The notes under the pieces are model-generated. The model worked only from the letters and a program-made list of their open reading frames with translations. It was not told the DNA's origin and ran no database searches. The translations under genes were made by a program, and so were the position numbers. DNA of 54,559 nt from the NCBI RefSeq assembly GCF_019052365.1, contig NZ_JAHQUY010000011.1, positions 1-54,559 of the forward strand, written 5' to 3'. The stretch's first letter is position 1. The number at the start of each line of letters is the position of its first letter. The DNA is from Leyella stercorea (GTDB taxonomy: Bacteria; Bacteroidota; Bacteroidia; Bacteroidales; Bacteroidaceae). Below are positions 7,017-15,800 of the stretch, in pieces.

Positions 7017-8581
7017 AAAGAAGTAGTGGTGAGGCGATAGATTCGCTGTACGGGCAGTTGAAGGCGTTGAGTGCAGACGCGAAGTACGGCTTCGGTATGT
7101 ACAGAACCGACTGGGGCAAGGTGAACAGCGAGAGCTGGAACAGGCTCCTGGTGGGCTTTTGCAAGAGTATCAGGGAACTTGCCAAGGACTGCCCTGTAAA
7201 ATATTTTGCAGGAGCGTTCTATACGTTCAACGGAAAAATATACGAGGTGGTGGAGCCGATTGTTGTGGAGCAGGCTTACCAGTTGCTTATGGAGGACTTG
7301 TTCATAGCACCCGTGCTCGGTCGTTCCACAATCAGAAAGGAGTCGTTCATCGACACAATCAAGAACTACAACGTGCTTGTTCCGCAGTTCGATGTTGTGG
7401 CGTTCGCCAACGGTGTCGTTGACTTCGGTATTGCGCGTGTGGCTCCTACGGCGATGCCATTCTCTCCGCATTATCATGTGACTTACTATCATCCGTACAA
7501 CTTCGATCCGAAAGCGAAGTGCAAGAAATGGGAGAGATTTCTGCTTGATGTGCTGCCCGACAAGGACTCGCGTGACATCTTGCAGATGTTCATGGGACTC
7601 GGCTTGGTGCAGCGCGGTGACGCATACAACCCGTATGAAGGAAAGATGTCCGACAAAATAGAGCTGTGCCTTATGCTTATCGGTAGCGGAGCAAACGGAA
7701 AGAGTGTTATTTTCGAGGTCATGTGTGCCCTGTTCGGCAAAGACCGCATATCAAAAATGGACTATGCGGAACTTACCGCTGACGGTGACGAGGGCATGAG
7801 AGGGCGCTACCCTATCCGTAACGCCATCTTCAACTGGTCTTCTGACTCCGACCCGAAGAAGTTCGGACGCAAGAACACAGGTATGTTTAAGCGCCTTGTA
7901 AGCGGCGAGCCTGTACCGTACAGAAAGCTGGGCGAGAACGTACTGGAGTCAAAGAGCCTTCCATACCTCATCTTCAATCTCAACGAGCTTCCGTTCCCCG
8001 AGGATGTCACGCTCGGCTTTATCAGACGCTTGCAGTATGTCAGCTTCGACGTTACCATCCCGAAAGAGAAGCAGAACCCTCGTCTTGCTGCGGAGATTAT
8101 CAAGGAGGAGCTTTCTGGTGTGTTCAACTGGGTTCTTAAAGGCGAGCGTATGTTGAGAGAGCGTAAGTTTCAGTTTCCGTCTGCGGAAGGTTCGCGCAAG
8201 CAGCTCATTCTTTCATATCTCGGCACACAGCCCGTGCTGGCATGGCTAAAGGCGTATGAGATACGCTGTGACAAGGGAACGAAGGGCGAGATACCAGTTT
8301 GGATAAACGCCAAGACGCTGTATGACAGCTTCAGACAGTTCTGTGAGGATAACAATCTTGAGGAAAAGGAGATACCGTCACAGCAAAAGTTTGGCAGAGT
8401 GATGTGGAACTCCTGCAAGTTCTACAAGAAGCGCACGCCAAGCGGAGTTATCTACGAGACATACGGCATCACGGAAGCAGACCTTGCGGAGCACTTCCTC
8501 ATATCCAACATGAAGAGCGCGGAAGAGACGCAGGAATACAGCTTTATCAAGGACGACCTGCCTGCAAAGAAAGAAGAGTAA
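7013..8581 (+). CDS. D5/P4-alpha-like SF3 replicative helicase
   Basis: A 522-residue protein related to the C-terminal half of phage P4 alpha and poxvirus D5 proteins. Walker A is GSGANGKS (224-231), followed by the Walker B/C region ending in YLIFNLNELP (about 320-330). A D5_N-like helical region precedes it (about 150-220). A winged-helix-type C-terminus (about 400-500) likely binds origin DNA. No primase active site is seen, so priming must come from elsewhere. The helicase would unwind the phage origin as a hexamer. Confidence 0.85.
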   Translation: MKRSSGEAIDSLYGQLKALSADAKYGFGMYRTDWGKVNSESWNRLLVGFCKSIRELAKDCPVKYFAGAFYTFNGKIYEVVEPIVVEQAYQLLMEDLFIAPVLGRSTIRKESFIDTIKNYNVLVPQFDVVAFANGVVDFGIARVAPTAMPFSPHYHVTYYHPYNFDPKAKCKKWERFLLDVLPDKDSRDILQMFMGLGLVQRGDAYNPYEGKMSDKIELCLMLIGSGANGKSVIFEVMCALFGKDRISKMDYAELTADGDEGMRGRYPIRNAIFNWSSDSDPKKFGRKNTGMFKRLVSGEPVPYRKLGENVLESKSLPYLIFNLNELPFPEDVTLGFIRRLQYVSFDVTIPKEKQNPRLAAEIIKEELSGVFNWVLKGERMLRERKFQFPSAEGSRKQLILSYLGTQPVLAWLKAYEIRCDKGTKGEIPVWINAKTLYDSFRQFCEDNNLEEKEIPSQQKFGRVMWNSCKFYKKRTPSGVIYETYGITEADLAEHFLISNMKSAEETQEYSFIKDDLPAKKEE

Positions 8582-8593
8582 ACAGAGATAGTT

Positions 8594-8782
8594 ATGGAAG
8601 AGTGTATCATTAAAATCATCGAAGATAAGTATGCTCTCGAAATGGGCCTGCGTATCATCATGGAGACGGCAGAAAGAAAGGCACTTCCAGAAGAGGTTTT
8701 TCTGCCGACCTTTAATGACAGTTTGATTGAAGAAACGTTCATGGCGACGCTTGAAAAGGTTGCCGGCAAGAAGTACAAGTAG
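8594..8782 (+). CDS. Hypothetical small protein, end of early operon
   Basis: A 62-residue, mostly helical acidic protein with no known motif. It is the last rightward gene before the terminator at 8785-8831. Its stop codon is only 3 bases from the hairpin. Confidence 0.55.
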   Translation: MEECIIKIIEDKYALEMGLRIIMETAERKALPEEVFLPTFNDSLIEETFMATLEKVAGKKYK

Positions 8783-8784
8783 AA

Positions 8785-8831
8785 ACAGGAATAGCCTTGC
8801 AGCAAAGAGATTACTGCAAGGCTATTCCTGT
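8785..8831. terminator. Bidirectional intrinsic terminator between convergent operons
   Basis: A perfect 17-bp stem (left arm 8786-8802, right arm 8814-8830, plus one flanking A-T pair) encloses an 11-base loop. It is followed on the plus strand by TATTTATTTATC and on the minus strand by a short T-rich stretch. It lies exactly between the converging rightward early genes and leftward packaging genes. Confidence 0.9.
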
Positions 8832-8833
8832 AT

Positions 8834-9343
8834 TTATTTATCTTTCTTGTTTTTATAAAGAAGGCAATTTTTGCACGAAGTGGGATAGTTGATTGGTACA
8901 TAGTAGTGAACCGTATTGTTCTCCACATCTATCTCATCCTGCTTGATTTTGTTATAGTCCGCCTCAAGCGACACAATCTTCAGCCAGTCAGGAGAGCCTT
9001 TCTTGGCTTTCTTTTCAGCAGCCACCAGCTTGCGCAGGATGGATTCCTTTGAAGTCTCCTTTGCAAGTTCCTCCGCGGTTATCTCGTCGTTCCTGGGCGA
9101 GTTTGTGCCCTGTACATCCGCGATGCGCGCCTGAACTGAGTCGAGTGCTTCGAGCTTCTCAATCTCGCGAAGCAGTTCAGCTTTGGCCCAGTTTAGGCCC
9201 TGGCCTTGGAAGGCTACATTCCATGCGTCGCCTTTACCCCAACCTGCCGCACGCAGGTCGGCATATATAAGATATGAAATATCCGCCATGTTGTACTGCT
9301 TTTTCAACTTGTACATATAGGCAGACAATGTGTATTCTGACAT
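8834..9343 (-). CDS. Hypothetical packaging-operon protein, possible small terminase
   Basis: A 169-residue helical protein. The N-terminal region (about 5-60) could form a helix-turn-helix (LYxDLRAAGWGKGDAWNVAF-like arrangement). A Lys/Glu-rich middle follows (about 85-135), and the end carries a CKNCLLY cysteine pair. It is the last gene of the leftward packaging operon, three bases after the head protein gene. A small terminase subunit would be expected near these genes and none other is visible, so that role is a reasonable but weak inference. Confidence 0.45.
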   Translation of the reverse strand: MSEYTLSAYMYKLKKQYNMADISYLIYADLRAAGWGKGDAWNVAFQGQGLNWAKAELLREIEKLEALDSVQARIADVQGTNSPRNDEITAEELAKETSKESILRKLVAAEKKAKKGSPDWLKIVSLEADYNKIKQDEIDVENNTVHYYVPINYPTSCKNCLLYKNKKDK

Positions 9344-9345
9344 AA

Positions 9346-10104
9346 TTACTCCTCCTCTTTTTTGTAAACAAATTTAACATAGCAAACGCACCGATAGTGC
9401 AGCGGTGGGAACGGGTCTCCGAAGTGGTGCAGATACGTCGTCTCATCATCGCAGTGCGCGCATGGATACGAACTTCCTCGAAAGATGTAGTAGCCTATCG
9501 CCCCATGTTCCTTGCCGTACTGCTGTTCGGCTCTGCCCCATGCGACGGCGACCATTTGTCGCGCGTTGCGGACGATATTCTGATACGCCGAATGAAATAC
9601 GCCCTTGCCGTATGAAGGCGTGGCGATGTTTATATCCTCCTTTCTTGCCTTCGTGATTACGGACGTGGTGTACGGGTCTTTATATCCAGTACGTATTGCG
9701 GACATGAGCTGCGAGTCAGTGTATTTCATCAATACGCCGGCCTTGCACATACGCACCATGTCCTCCGCAAAGTTTTTCAGATAACTGGTGGTTCGCTCCA
9801 TTGATGTCCTGCCGAACACCTTTGACACAAGAAAGGCTTCCGTGCTCTCCGTGCCGATATTCAATATCGAGCACGCAGTCTTGGCACAGACTGCAATGTC
9901 ATTTTCTATTCCGTCAGCAACGCCTAACGCAATGCGCTGTGAGGCTGCAATAAACCCATTCTCGTTTGTCAGTGTCGCTCCCCTCCTGTATTTGGAAGCG
10001 AGCGACACTATCTCACGGGCAACCTTAAACAGCCGCTTCTGTACGCGCGACTCGCAGGCTATCTGCGCTTTGGTTCTGTTAAGTGCGTATTCTCGTGACT
10101 CCAT
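9346..10104 (-). CDS. Mu F-like minor head / head morphogenesis protein
   Basis: A 252-residue protein. Most of it is helical (about 1-200). The C-terminus has PCAHCDDE followed by H...PLHYRCVCYV (about 210-245), the Cys/His pattern of phage Mu F and SPP1 gp7-type minor head proteins. Such proteins bind the portal and enter the procapsid. It lies directly after the portal gene, the expected order terminase-portal-head protein. A YFRG/RGSS-type stretch before the cysteines supports the assignment. Confidence 0.82.
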   Translation of the reverse strand: MESREYALNRTKAQIACESRVQKRLFKVAREIVSLASKYRRGATLTNENGFIAASQRIALGVADGIENDIAVCAKTACSILNIGTESTEAFLVSKVFGRTSMERTTSYLKNFAEDMVRMCKAGVLMKYTDSQLMSAIRTGYKDPYTTSVITKARKEDINIATPSYGKGVFHSAYQNIVRNARQMVAVAWGRAEQQYGKEHGAIGYYIFRGSSYPCAHCDDETTYLHHFGDPFPPLHYRCVCYVKFVYKKEEE

Positions 10105-10147
10105 AAATTCACATTATCCATTTATTCGTATTTTTATGCAGTATTTT

Positions 10148-11860
10148 TTAATGTTTACTGTTCCAGTCAGCCCAATTTTGTTCAGAGCCATCTTTTCTGT
10201 TACCCCAACGATCCGTATCTACGGTTCTGGGCCTACCTTTCTTGCCGCGACCTGTATTAACATCGCTTCCCGACTGCTGATTGTTAATTTTTGCAAGCGC
10301 TTCCTCCTGCTCGATGTTGTTCTCGACCTGCGCCTCCTGGCGTTGGATGTCGATGAGCAAGTCCTGCTGGTCTTCCTCTTTCTGCTCGCGCATGATACGA
10401 GTAAACTCGTCGTTCTTCGAGAACTTGGAATTGCGCTCAGAAGCAGTCTGCTTCGAGAGGAATTTGTTCTGAACCGCAGTGGCCAGGTTGGTGATAAGCT
10501 CAGTGTCGTTCTGATGGATATAACTCTCAATCCACGCATTGACCGGCAGTGCAACCATTGAGGCCATGCAGTTGTTCTCCGTTCCGATGCCAAACTTAGT
10601 TATACGCACCAACTGGTCGAGGAATGGCTGCAATCTCTGCGCGTCGTTCATGGCAGCTTCGAGGGCCGGAGAATACAGCAGCTTGATTGCAACACCAGGC
10701 AGGTCTCCCGATTTGAGTTCGGGTGGCTTTACGGTAAACGAAAGCTCGTAAATAAGGTCATAAGACTTGTTGAGCTGTGTAGCGAAGGCGTTTGACGCGT
10801 CCGTGCCGTTGAGGAACTCCGCCCTGCCGTCCGTGTCGGTAATCATGATCGTCTTAGCAGCGCCGTTGGTATCTCCCTTTATCTCAATCTCATCGCCCTC
10901 TCCTGTAAGCGTGAGTATCGGGAAGGCGTACGCCTTGTTGTTCTCGCAGAGATACGAGAACGCCTCTTCGTAGTCCTCGATATTGCGCTGTACGGCAGAC
11001 CAGCAAGGGCCGTCCTCGTTGCGGGCGTATGCTACAGGTATGAACGGGAAACCGTGTCGTTTCTCTTCGATGCAGGCATATTCGGATGCGCCGAAGATTG
11101 ACGCAATCTTTCTGACTACGTTTTTCGCTGTACCTCCCGACAAATCCTTCTTCAATCGGTAGAACTTATTCTTATCCCATGCTTCAACCCACTCGATGCG
11201 CTCCTCTCCTTCTTCGTCGTAGTCTACATACTTGCGTGCAAACGCAATCAGTTCGCCAGTAAGCGGGTCGTATCTCGGAAACAGCGTGTCGCCACGGTCG
11301 AATGAGAGTGTTCTCGTTCCGAATTTGCCGTCGCCGTCGAAATAGCCTACAATGGCACAGTCTGCAACCTTCATATATGCGGATACCGCCTCGAAGAAGC
11401 GTATTTCCATATCGTGCATGAGCCATCCCTTCCTGTATTTCGTGAGCAGCTCTTGTAGTTTCTCTTCGCCACCTTCTTCGGTTCCCTCCGCAAGCTCGAA
11501 CTGAATGTCATTACCAGTCACATGAAGAACGTGCTTGGTCCAAATCACCTGCTGGAAGGCAAACGCGGTGCGCTGAATTTTCTGCACGCACCAAAGTCCA
11601 GTCTCGGGGTTCTTCTTCCAGATGTCGGGATATTGCTGCGGGTCGCAAATCCTGTGCCCTGACGGATAGAACTCGCGCAAGAAGTCCTGCTGTGTTTTGA
11701 TGTTGCGGTACAGCACATCCGCAGGCATACAAGGGTCTTCATTCTCGGAAAACTCCCGGTCGATAATTCCGTGTTTCATATAACCCTTCGGGGTCACTTC
11801 GTAAAACGGCTTTCGGACGAGCAGTTCCCGCACGTCCTTTACATTGTTCAAAGCATCCAT
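10148..11860 (-). CDS. Portal protein, SPP1-type
   Basis: A 570-residue protein that would form the dodecameric vertex ring for DNA entry. Recognisable features are a central beta-rich wing (about 150-270), the PVAYARNEDGPCWSAV segment (about 285-300) leading to a long helical stem, and a Gln-rich coiled C-terminus. The start overlaps the end of the large terminase gene by 13 bases, and the next gene is the minor head protein. This neighbourhood makes the call firm even though sequence similarity within portal families is low. Confidence 0.85.
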   Translation of the reverse strand: MDALNNVKDVRELLVRKPFYEVTPKGYMKHGIIDREFSENEDPCMPADVLYRNIKTQQDFLREFYPSGHRICDPQQYPDIWKKNPETGLWCVQKIQRTAFAFQQVIWTKHVLHVTGNDIQFELAEGTEEGGEEKLQELLTKYRKGWLMHDMEIRFFEAVSAYMKVADCAIVGYFDGDGKFGTRTLSFDRGDTLFPRYDPLTGELIAFARKYVDYDEEGEERIEWVEAWDKNKFYRLKKDLSGGTAKNVVRKIASIFGASEYACIEEKRHGFPFIPVAYARNEDGPCWSAVQRNIEDYEEAFSYLCENNKAYAFPILTLTGEGDEIEIKGDTNGAAKTIMITDTDGRAEFLNGTDASNAFATQLNKSYDLIYELSFTVKPPELKSGDLPGVAIKLLYSPALEAAMNDAQRLQPFLDQLVRITKFGIGTENNCMASMVALPVNAWIESYIHQNDTELITNLATAVQNKFLSKQTASERNSKFSKNDEFTRIMREQKEEDQQDLLIDIQRQEAQVENNIEQEEALAKINNQQSGSDVNTGRGKKGRPRTVDTDRWGNRKDGSEQNWADWNSKH

Positions 11861-14136
11861 AGTCCTTTTATCTTTTTGTGTTTCTTTTTAGTTAAGCTGA
11901 AAATCATTATGTACAGCCATGACTCGAAGAAGTCGGGCGAGTGTCCTACATAGCGTTTAGCCATCTTCTTAGGCAGCAGCTTGAAGCCCCTGTCGTCGCT
12001 GTTGTCGTCGCGGCGCAGCATCTTTCTCTCCTTCTGTAAAATCTGACGCAGCGGCACCTTGTCAAATCCGTCTCCAGAATACTTGCGCTCAAGCAGCGAA
12101 GACTCTATCGAGATTCGTTTTTCCTTTATCATCTTATAGAACAGGAAGGCGCATTGTGATTTAAGGTCTTTGTACAGGAACTTGATGCCCTTTTCTTCCT
12201 GGTGTGTCATAGCGACAGGTGCTGCCTGGTTGTTGAACGGTACGGCATCGACAAAGAAACCTTTGAAATACTGACCGATACCCTGCAAGTCGTAAGTGAA
12301 GTTGCACTCCTCCACTCCCCATTCACGCAGCTTCGCCTGCACCGCAGACACGAGCGTTTGAGAGTCGAGTCGCATTACTACAAGGTCTTTGCAGTGCCAT
12401 CCCTCCCACAGCCACATCACAAAGTTGTCGCCGCCGGTGAAGGCAATGTCGGCGGATGCGCGCCGCACCCCATCTCCCACCTGTACGGCATTATCGAATA
12501 TCTCTTCGAGGTCTGCCATTTTTATCATATCGTCGCCCGCGGACTTCCAGTTCCAGTTGGCTTCGAGGTCGCGCATACGTTGCTCCTCGTCCTGCTGTGC
12601 AAGGTTGGCGAGATATGACGCGTCGGTAGAGATAAGTTTGATGTTTTCCGATACGTCGGCACGAATGAACGTGGCGGATTTGATGAACATTTCGAGCTTG
12701 GTATATCCGAGTTCGGCATAGCTTTCTTTCCACAGCTTATCTATGATACCTCCGCATTGTTCGTAAACCTCCTCTCGCGTATCTCCCCAATAGATTGAGT
12801 CGGGAGTATCTCCATCCATGAAGCAGTAGCGTATGACTCCGTCACGCTCGGGGATAATGTATCCGTCCTCGTCTACCCACCAGTCTATGAATTTGCGCAC
12901 CCACGACTCAGGATCAGGGTTGCACGTTATCCAGAAGCGGTTGCGGATTTGCGAGGCGTTACGGTTGTTGGTAAGCAGATACTTGAACTTCTTGTACGGA
13001 CACTGGGTTCCTTCGTCGATGCACACGTATGCGAACTGACGGCCCTGAAAGCGGGTCTTGAAGTCCTGGTACGAGCCTGCGTAGTATGAGAATTTTAGCC
13101 ATCCTCCGTTGGTGAAGTTCCATGTCATATCATTCTGCGACTTGTTGTATGTGCCGAACTGCGAGAAGAGCTTGTACGAGTCCGTTACAAGCGACTGAAG
13201 GTCATCCTTCTCGTTACGCAGGATTGTTGCATGGAAGTCTGGATTCTTAATATCTTTCAGTACCTCCATGAGAGAAGAGAAGGACTTGGAATTGTGGGTG
13301 ACTATGAAGTCTTCGACTACAAACAGTGCATCCGGGTTGTCTACGGCAATGCAACAACAATTCCTCTTTCCGATTTTCTTGCAGCTTACGATACGTCTTA
13401 CAAGTTCCTTTTTCTTGTAATTGAACCTTACCGACCATTTCTTTTTCGCTGTTTTCCGCACATAACACACCGAACCTAAACTATCAACCAAATACTTAAA
13501 GTCGGTAGCCTGCTTGGAAGTGCGGTATTTTTTGCACCAATACTCGCCGCTCTTTCTTCCCGTATTACTGATAAGTCTTTCGAGTGTAGACATTCTTTCA
13601 CTGATAGAAGCGAGTCCGTAGCTTTCATCAAATTCCACTGGCTTGACGCACGGAATGGTTATGTCGTATCCGTCGGCGATATATTTCTCAATCTCGCAAG
13701 CGAGATGAGGCATACACCGTCTGCTTCCGTCAATGTAAACGTTCCAAATATGGTCGTCAGAGCAAGTTATTTTCGCTCCGTCGGATAGTGTAATCTCGTA
13801 ACAATCTCTTTTCGGATAAGCGAGGAGTCCCAAAACACGATGTCCTTTCCCGTCCGAACCGATTACGGTATCCCCATATTTCAGCTCCTTGATTTTAACG
13901 AAACCCCTGGACGTTAAAACCATCGTATTCTCATCGAGTGGCCCGCCTCGCGAGCCTCCGACTATCTTAATATCAGCATCAATGGCAAGCATACGCTCCT
14001 GTCCGCCACGTTGAGCGATAATCTTCAACCTGTCGGGATGCTTCTTGTCTTTATCTCTTAGTGATTGAATGTACTCTTGAGTGTAAACAGGCTCTCCGTT
14101 ATCCAATTTCAACCCTGAAAAACAACTTTTCTGCAT
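11848..14136 (-). CDS. terL: Large terminase with intein in the P-loop
   Basis: A 762-residue precursor consisting of a 545-residue terminase plus a 217-residue intein (residues 66-282). After splicing, the Walker A motif reads GGSRGGSKSFSS. Walker B is YVCIDEGTQ, and the C-terminal nuclease has the RNase H-like ADIAFTGGDN motif, with later acidic residues (TYDLQGIGQ). The enzyme is the ATP-driven DNA packaging motor and genome-cutting nuclease. Without splicing the ATP site is split and packaging should fail. It is the first gene of the leftward packaging operon, facing the rightward structural operon across a 140-base promoter region. Confidence 0.92.
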   Translation of the reverse strand: MQKSCFSGLKLDNGEPVYTQEYIQSLRDKDKKHPDRLKIIAQRGGQERMLAIDADIKIVGGSRGGPLDENTMVLTSRGFVKIKELKYGDTVIGSDGKGHRVLGLLAYPKRDCYEITLSDGAKITCSDDHIWNVYIDGSRRCMPHLACEIEKYIADGYDITIPCVKPVEFDESYGLASISERMSTLERLISNTGRKSGEYWCKKYRTSKQATDFKYLVDSLGSVCYVRKTAKKKWSVRFNYKKKELVRRIVSCKKIGKRNCCCIAVDNPDALFVVEDFIVTHNSKSFSSLMEVLKDIKNPDFHATILRNEKDDLQSLVTDSYKLFSQFGTYNKSQNDMTWNFTNGGWLKFSYYAGSYQDFKTRFQGRQFAYVCIDEGTQCPYKKFKYLLTNNRNASQIRNRFWITCNPDPESWVRKFIDWWVDEDGYIIPERDGVIRYCFMDGDTPDSIYWGDTREEVYEQCGGIIDKLWKESYAELGYTKLEMFIKSATFIRADVSENIKLISTDASYLANLAQQDEEQRMRDLEANWNWKSAGDDMIKMADLEEIFDNAVQVGDGVRRASADIAFTGGDNFVMWLWEGWHCKDLVVMRLDSQTLVSAVQAKLREWGVEECNFTYDLQGIGQYFKGFFVDAVPFNNQAAPVAMTHQEEKGIKFLYKDLKSQCAFLFYKMIKEKRISIESSLLERKYSGDGFDKVPLRQILQKERKMLRRDDNSDDRGFKLLPKKMAKRYVGHSPDFFESWLYIMIFSLTKKKHKKIKGLWML
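13291..13941 (-). other. Class 3-like intein in terminase Walker A
   Basis: The intein begins at Pro1 (LDENTMVLTSRGFV block A) directly after GGSRGG and ends in THN before Ser+1 of SKSFSS. Position 1 is Pro, not the usual Cys/Ser nucleophile. The three residues that define class 3 are present: Trp66, two residues after block B His64; Cys197 at block F position 4 (CCCIAV); and Thr215 before the terminal His-Asn. Residues about 115-175 resemble one decayed LAGLIDADG repeat (RMSTLERLISNTG, then TSKQATDFKYLVDSLGS), with the acidic residue replaced by Asn and the first repeat gone. Endonuclease activity is therefore unlikely, while splicing should be intact. Confidence 0.88.
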
Positions 14137-14156
14137 ATATATACAAAATATTTATG

Positions 14157-14164
14157 CAAATATA
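14157..14164 (-). promoter_or_regulatory. Probable -7 element for leftward packaging operon
   Basis: On the minus strand this reads TATATTTG, an exact match to the Bacteroidetes -7 consensus TAnnTTTG. It sits about 21 bases upstream of the terminase ATG. No clear TTTG -33 box lies 19-21 bases further upstream, so confidence is moderate. Confidence 0.45.
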
Positions 14165-14173
14165 TCGAAAATA

Positions 14174-14205
14174 TTTGGTTAATTGTATATTTATTCATAT
14201 TTTTG
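14174..14205 (+). promoter_or_regulatory. Promoter for rightward structural operon
   Basis: TTTG at 14174-14177 and TATTTTTG at 14198-14205 are separated by exactly 20 bases, the arrangement of the Bacteroidetes primary sigma promoter (-33 TTG/-7 TAnnTTTG). Transcription would begin near 14212, upstream of the scaffold gene at 14277. The same motif pair with the same spacing occurs at 27819-27850. Confidence 0.75.
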
Positions 14206-14276
14206 CGAAAGAAAAACGTATATTTATACATTAATGGTAGAAGAACTACCGAAAACCAACACAAAAACTTTTATAT

Positions 14277-14969
14277 ATGACAGTAGAAGAACTGCTTTCA
14301 TTGGTGAACAAGGAGGTTGATACCACCAAGTTCAAAGCACTTAGCCAGAAGACCATTAACGAAGAACTTAATGATGTACTGGACGAATTTGGTGACGACG
14401 AGGCTGCGAACGCCAAGATAGTCACCAAGGTGGCAAACCGACTCAAGCGCATGGACGGCAATCTGCACAAGAATGTCTCTGACGAGATTAAGAAAAGCAG
14501 AGAGGAAGCTGAACGCAAGAAGAAGGAAGAGGAGGAGCGCAACGGCAAGAAGGAAGAGGAGGAGCGCAACGGCAAGAAGGAAGAGGAAGACAAGTCTGAC
14601 GACAAGTACGACAAGCTGCTCGCAAAGCTCGAAGCCCTCGAAAAGGCTAACGAGGAGCGCGACAAGAAGGCATCAAGAGCCGCTACAATCGAAGCGGTCA
14701 GAAAGGGCTTGAAGGATAAGTTTGACAAGGCAAAGCTCGAACTTAACGATTTCTTTCTTGACACAGCAATCTCCAAACTTGAAATCCCCGACAAGGATGC
14801 CGATGTAATCGACCTGGTTTCAAAGGCAGAGGGTATTTACACTACCGACTTCAAGCGTGCTACAGGCAACACCGCGATACCGCACAAGGGTAGCGGCTCT
14901 TCTTCTGGCGGCGGCAAGACAATCCGTGACGACGAGTGGGCTGACATCATCGAACCGCAAGGGAAGTAA
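14277..14969 (+). CDS. Capsid scaffolding protein
   Basis: A 230-residue, highly charged, mostly helical protein. Residues about 75-125 are a Lys/Glu-rich coiled coil containing two copies of a 9-residue unit (RNGKKEEEE) encoded by a 27-base tandem repeat near 14519-14590. The C-terminus has a Gly/Ser linker (about 200-213) and a final acidic segment, similar to the capsid-binding tail of scaffolds. It lies just before the decoration and major capsid genes, as scaffolds usually do. It would template procapsid assembly and then leave. Confidence 0.75.
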   Translation: MTVEELLSLVNKEVDTTKFKALSQKTINEELNDVLDEFGDDEAANAKIVTKVANRLKRMDGNLHKNVSDEIKKSREEAERKKKEEEERNGKKEEEERNGKKEEEDKSDDKYDKLLAKLEALEKANEERDKKASRAATIEAVRKGLKDKFDKAKLELNDFFLDTAISKLEIPDKDADVIDLVSKAEGIYTTDFKRATGNTAIPHKGSGSSSGGGKTIRDDEWADIIEPQGK

Positions 14970-14996
14970 ACATTTTAATTTTTAAGGTAAAAAGTT

Positions 14997-15767
14997 ATGG
15001 ATAACAACAAGGATTACTACGGACAGATGATGGCGCAGGGTGCAGTCAATGCTACCGGCGCTGTAATCTTGCAGTCAGAAATGACTATCGGCGGTCAGCG
15101 TCATGTGTTTGTTGACCTGCCTGGCGCCGTTAAGGAAGCGTTCCGTCGCCCTCCGATTGGCGGTGTCCTGAAAAACCCGTTCCCTGGCCCAGCCAAGATT
15201 TATGCCGGCGACCTCATCGAGCACAGCCTCGGTTTTGCGGACAACAGCGGCGGCACAATCAAGGTGCTCAAGAGCTATGAGGTGGCTAAGGCTACCACCG
15301 CTGCTGCGGATACAGCCATCTACATCACACGCGACGGCTATCACCACATTCCGTTTGTGGGTGACAATCTCATGGTTGGCCCGAAGGACTTCAAGACAAA
15401 GGGTAAAGGCGTGCTCGTTACTGCGGTTGAAAATGACGTGCAGGACGGCAAGGATGTTTGGAAGGTTACACTCGCAGAAACTCTCGGCTCCCTTACCGTC
15501 GGTACGGTTCTCGTGGAGGCGGAAAAGGCAGGCGCAACTGTTTCTGCTATGGTTACAAACCCGAACTGCTTCGCTCCATGCGACGTTGACATGCCGTTCC
15601 ATACACTTGCCGGCAGTGACAAGTTCTATGCTCCGCGCTACCTCAACGACTTCTGTCTGCTCGGCACTGACGTGGTTATGTGGAAGTCACGCATGAGTCC
15701 GATCCCACCGGCTGTAGAGGCGATGAACAAGAGCCGCTACGCAGAGTGGTGGTACGCAGAGAACTAA
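14997..15767 (+). CDS. Head fibre / capsid decoration protein candidate
   Basis: A 256-residue beta-rich protein with many Gly, Val and Thr residues. Residues 30-120 contain strand-turn patterns (LPGAVKEAFRRPPIGG, then GDLIEHSLGF), and the C-terminus (about 195-256) contains FAPCDVDMPFHTL and a Trp-rich end. The position between scaffold and major capsid genes suggests a capsid-associated surface protein. Head fibre proteins in this position are known in gut Bacteroidales phages. It could instead be a second capsid subunit. Confidence 0.55.
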   Translation: MDNNKDYYGQMMAQGAVNATGAVILQSEMTIGGQRHVFVDLPGAVKEAFRRPPIGGVLKNPFPGPAKIYAGDLIEHSLGFADNSGGTIKVLKSYEVAKATTAAADTAIYITRDGYHHIPFVGDNLMVGPKDFKTKGKGVLVTAVENDVQDGKDVWKVTLAETLGSLTVGTVLVEAEKAGATVSAMVTNPNCFAPCDVDMPFHTLAGSDKFYAPRYLNDFCLLGTDVVMWKSRMSPIPPAVEAMNKSRYAEWWYAEN

Positions 15768-15800
15768 TCGGAAAAACACACAACACAAAAACGAAAAGAT

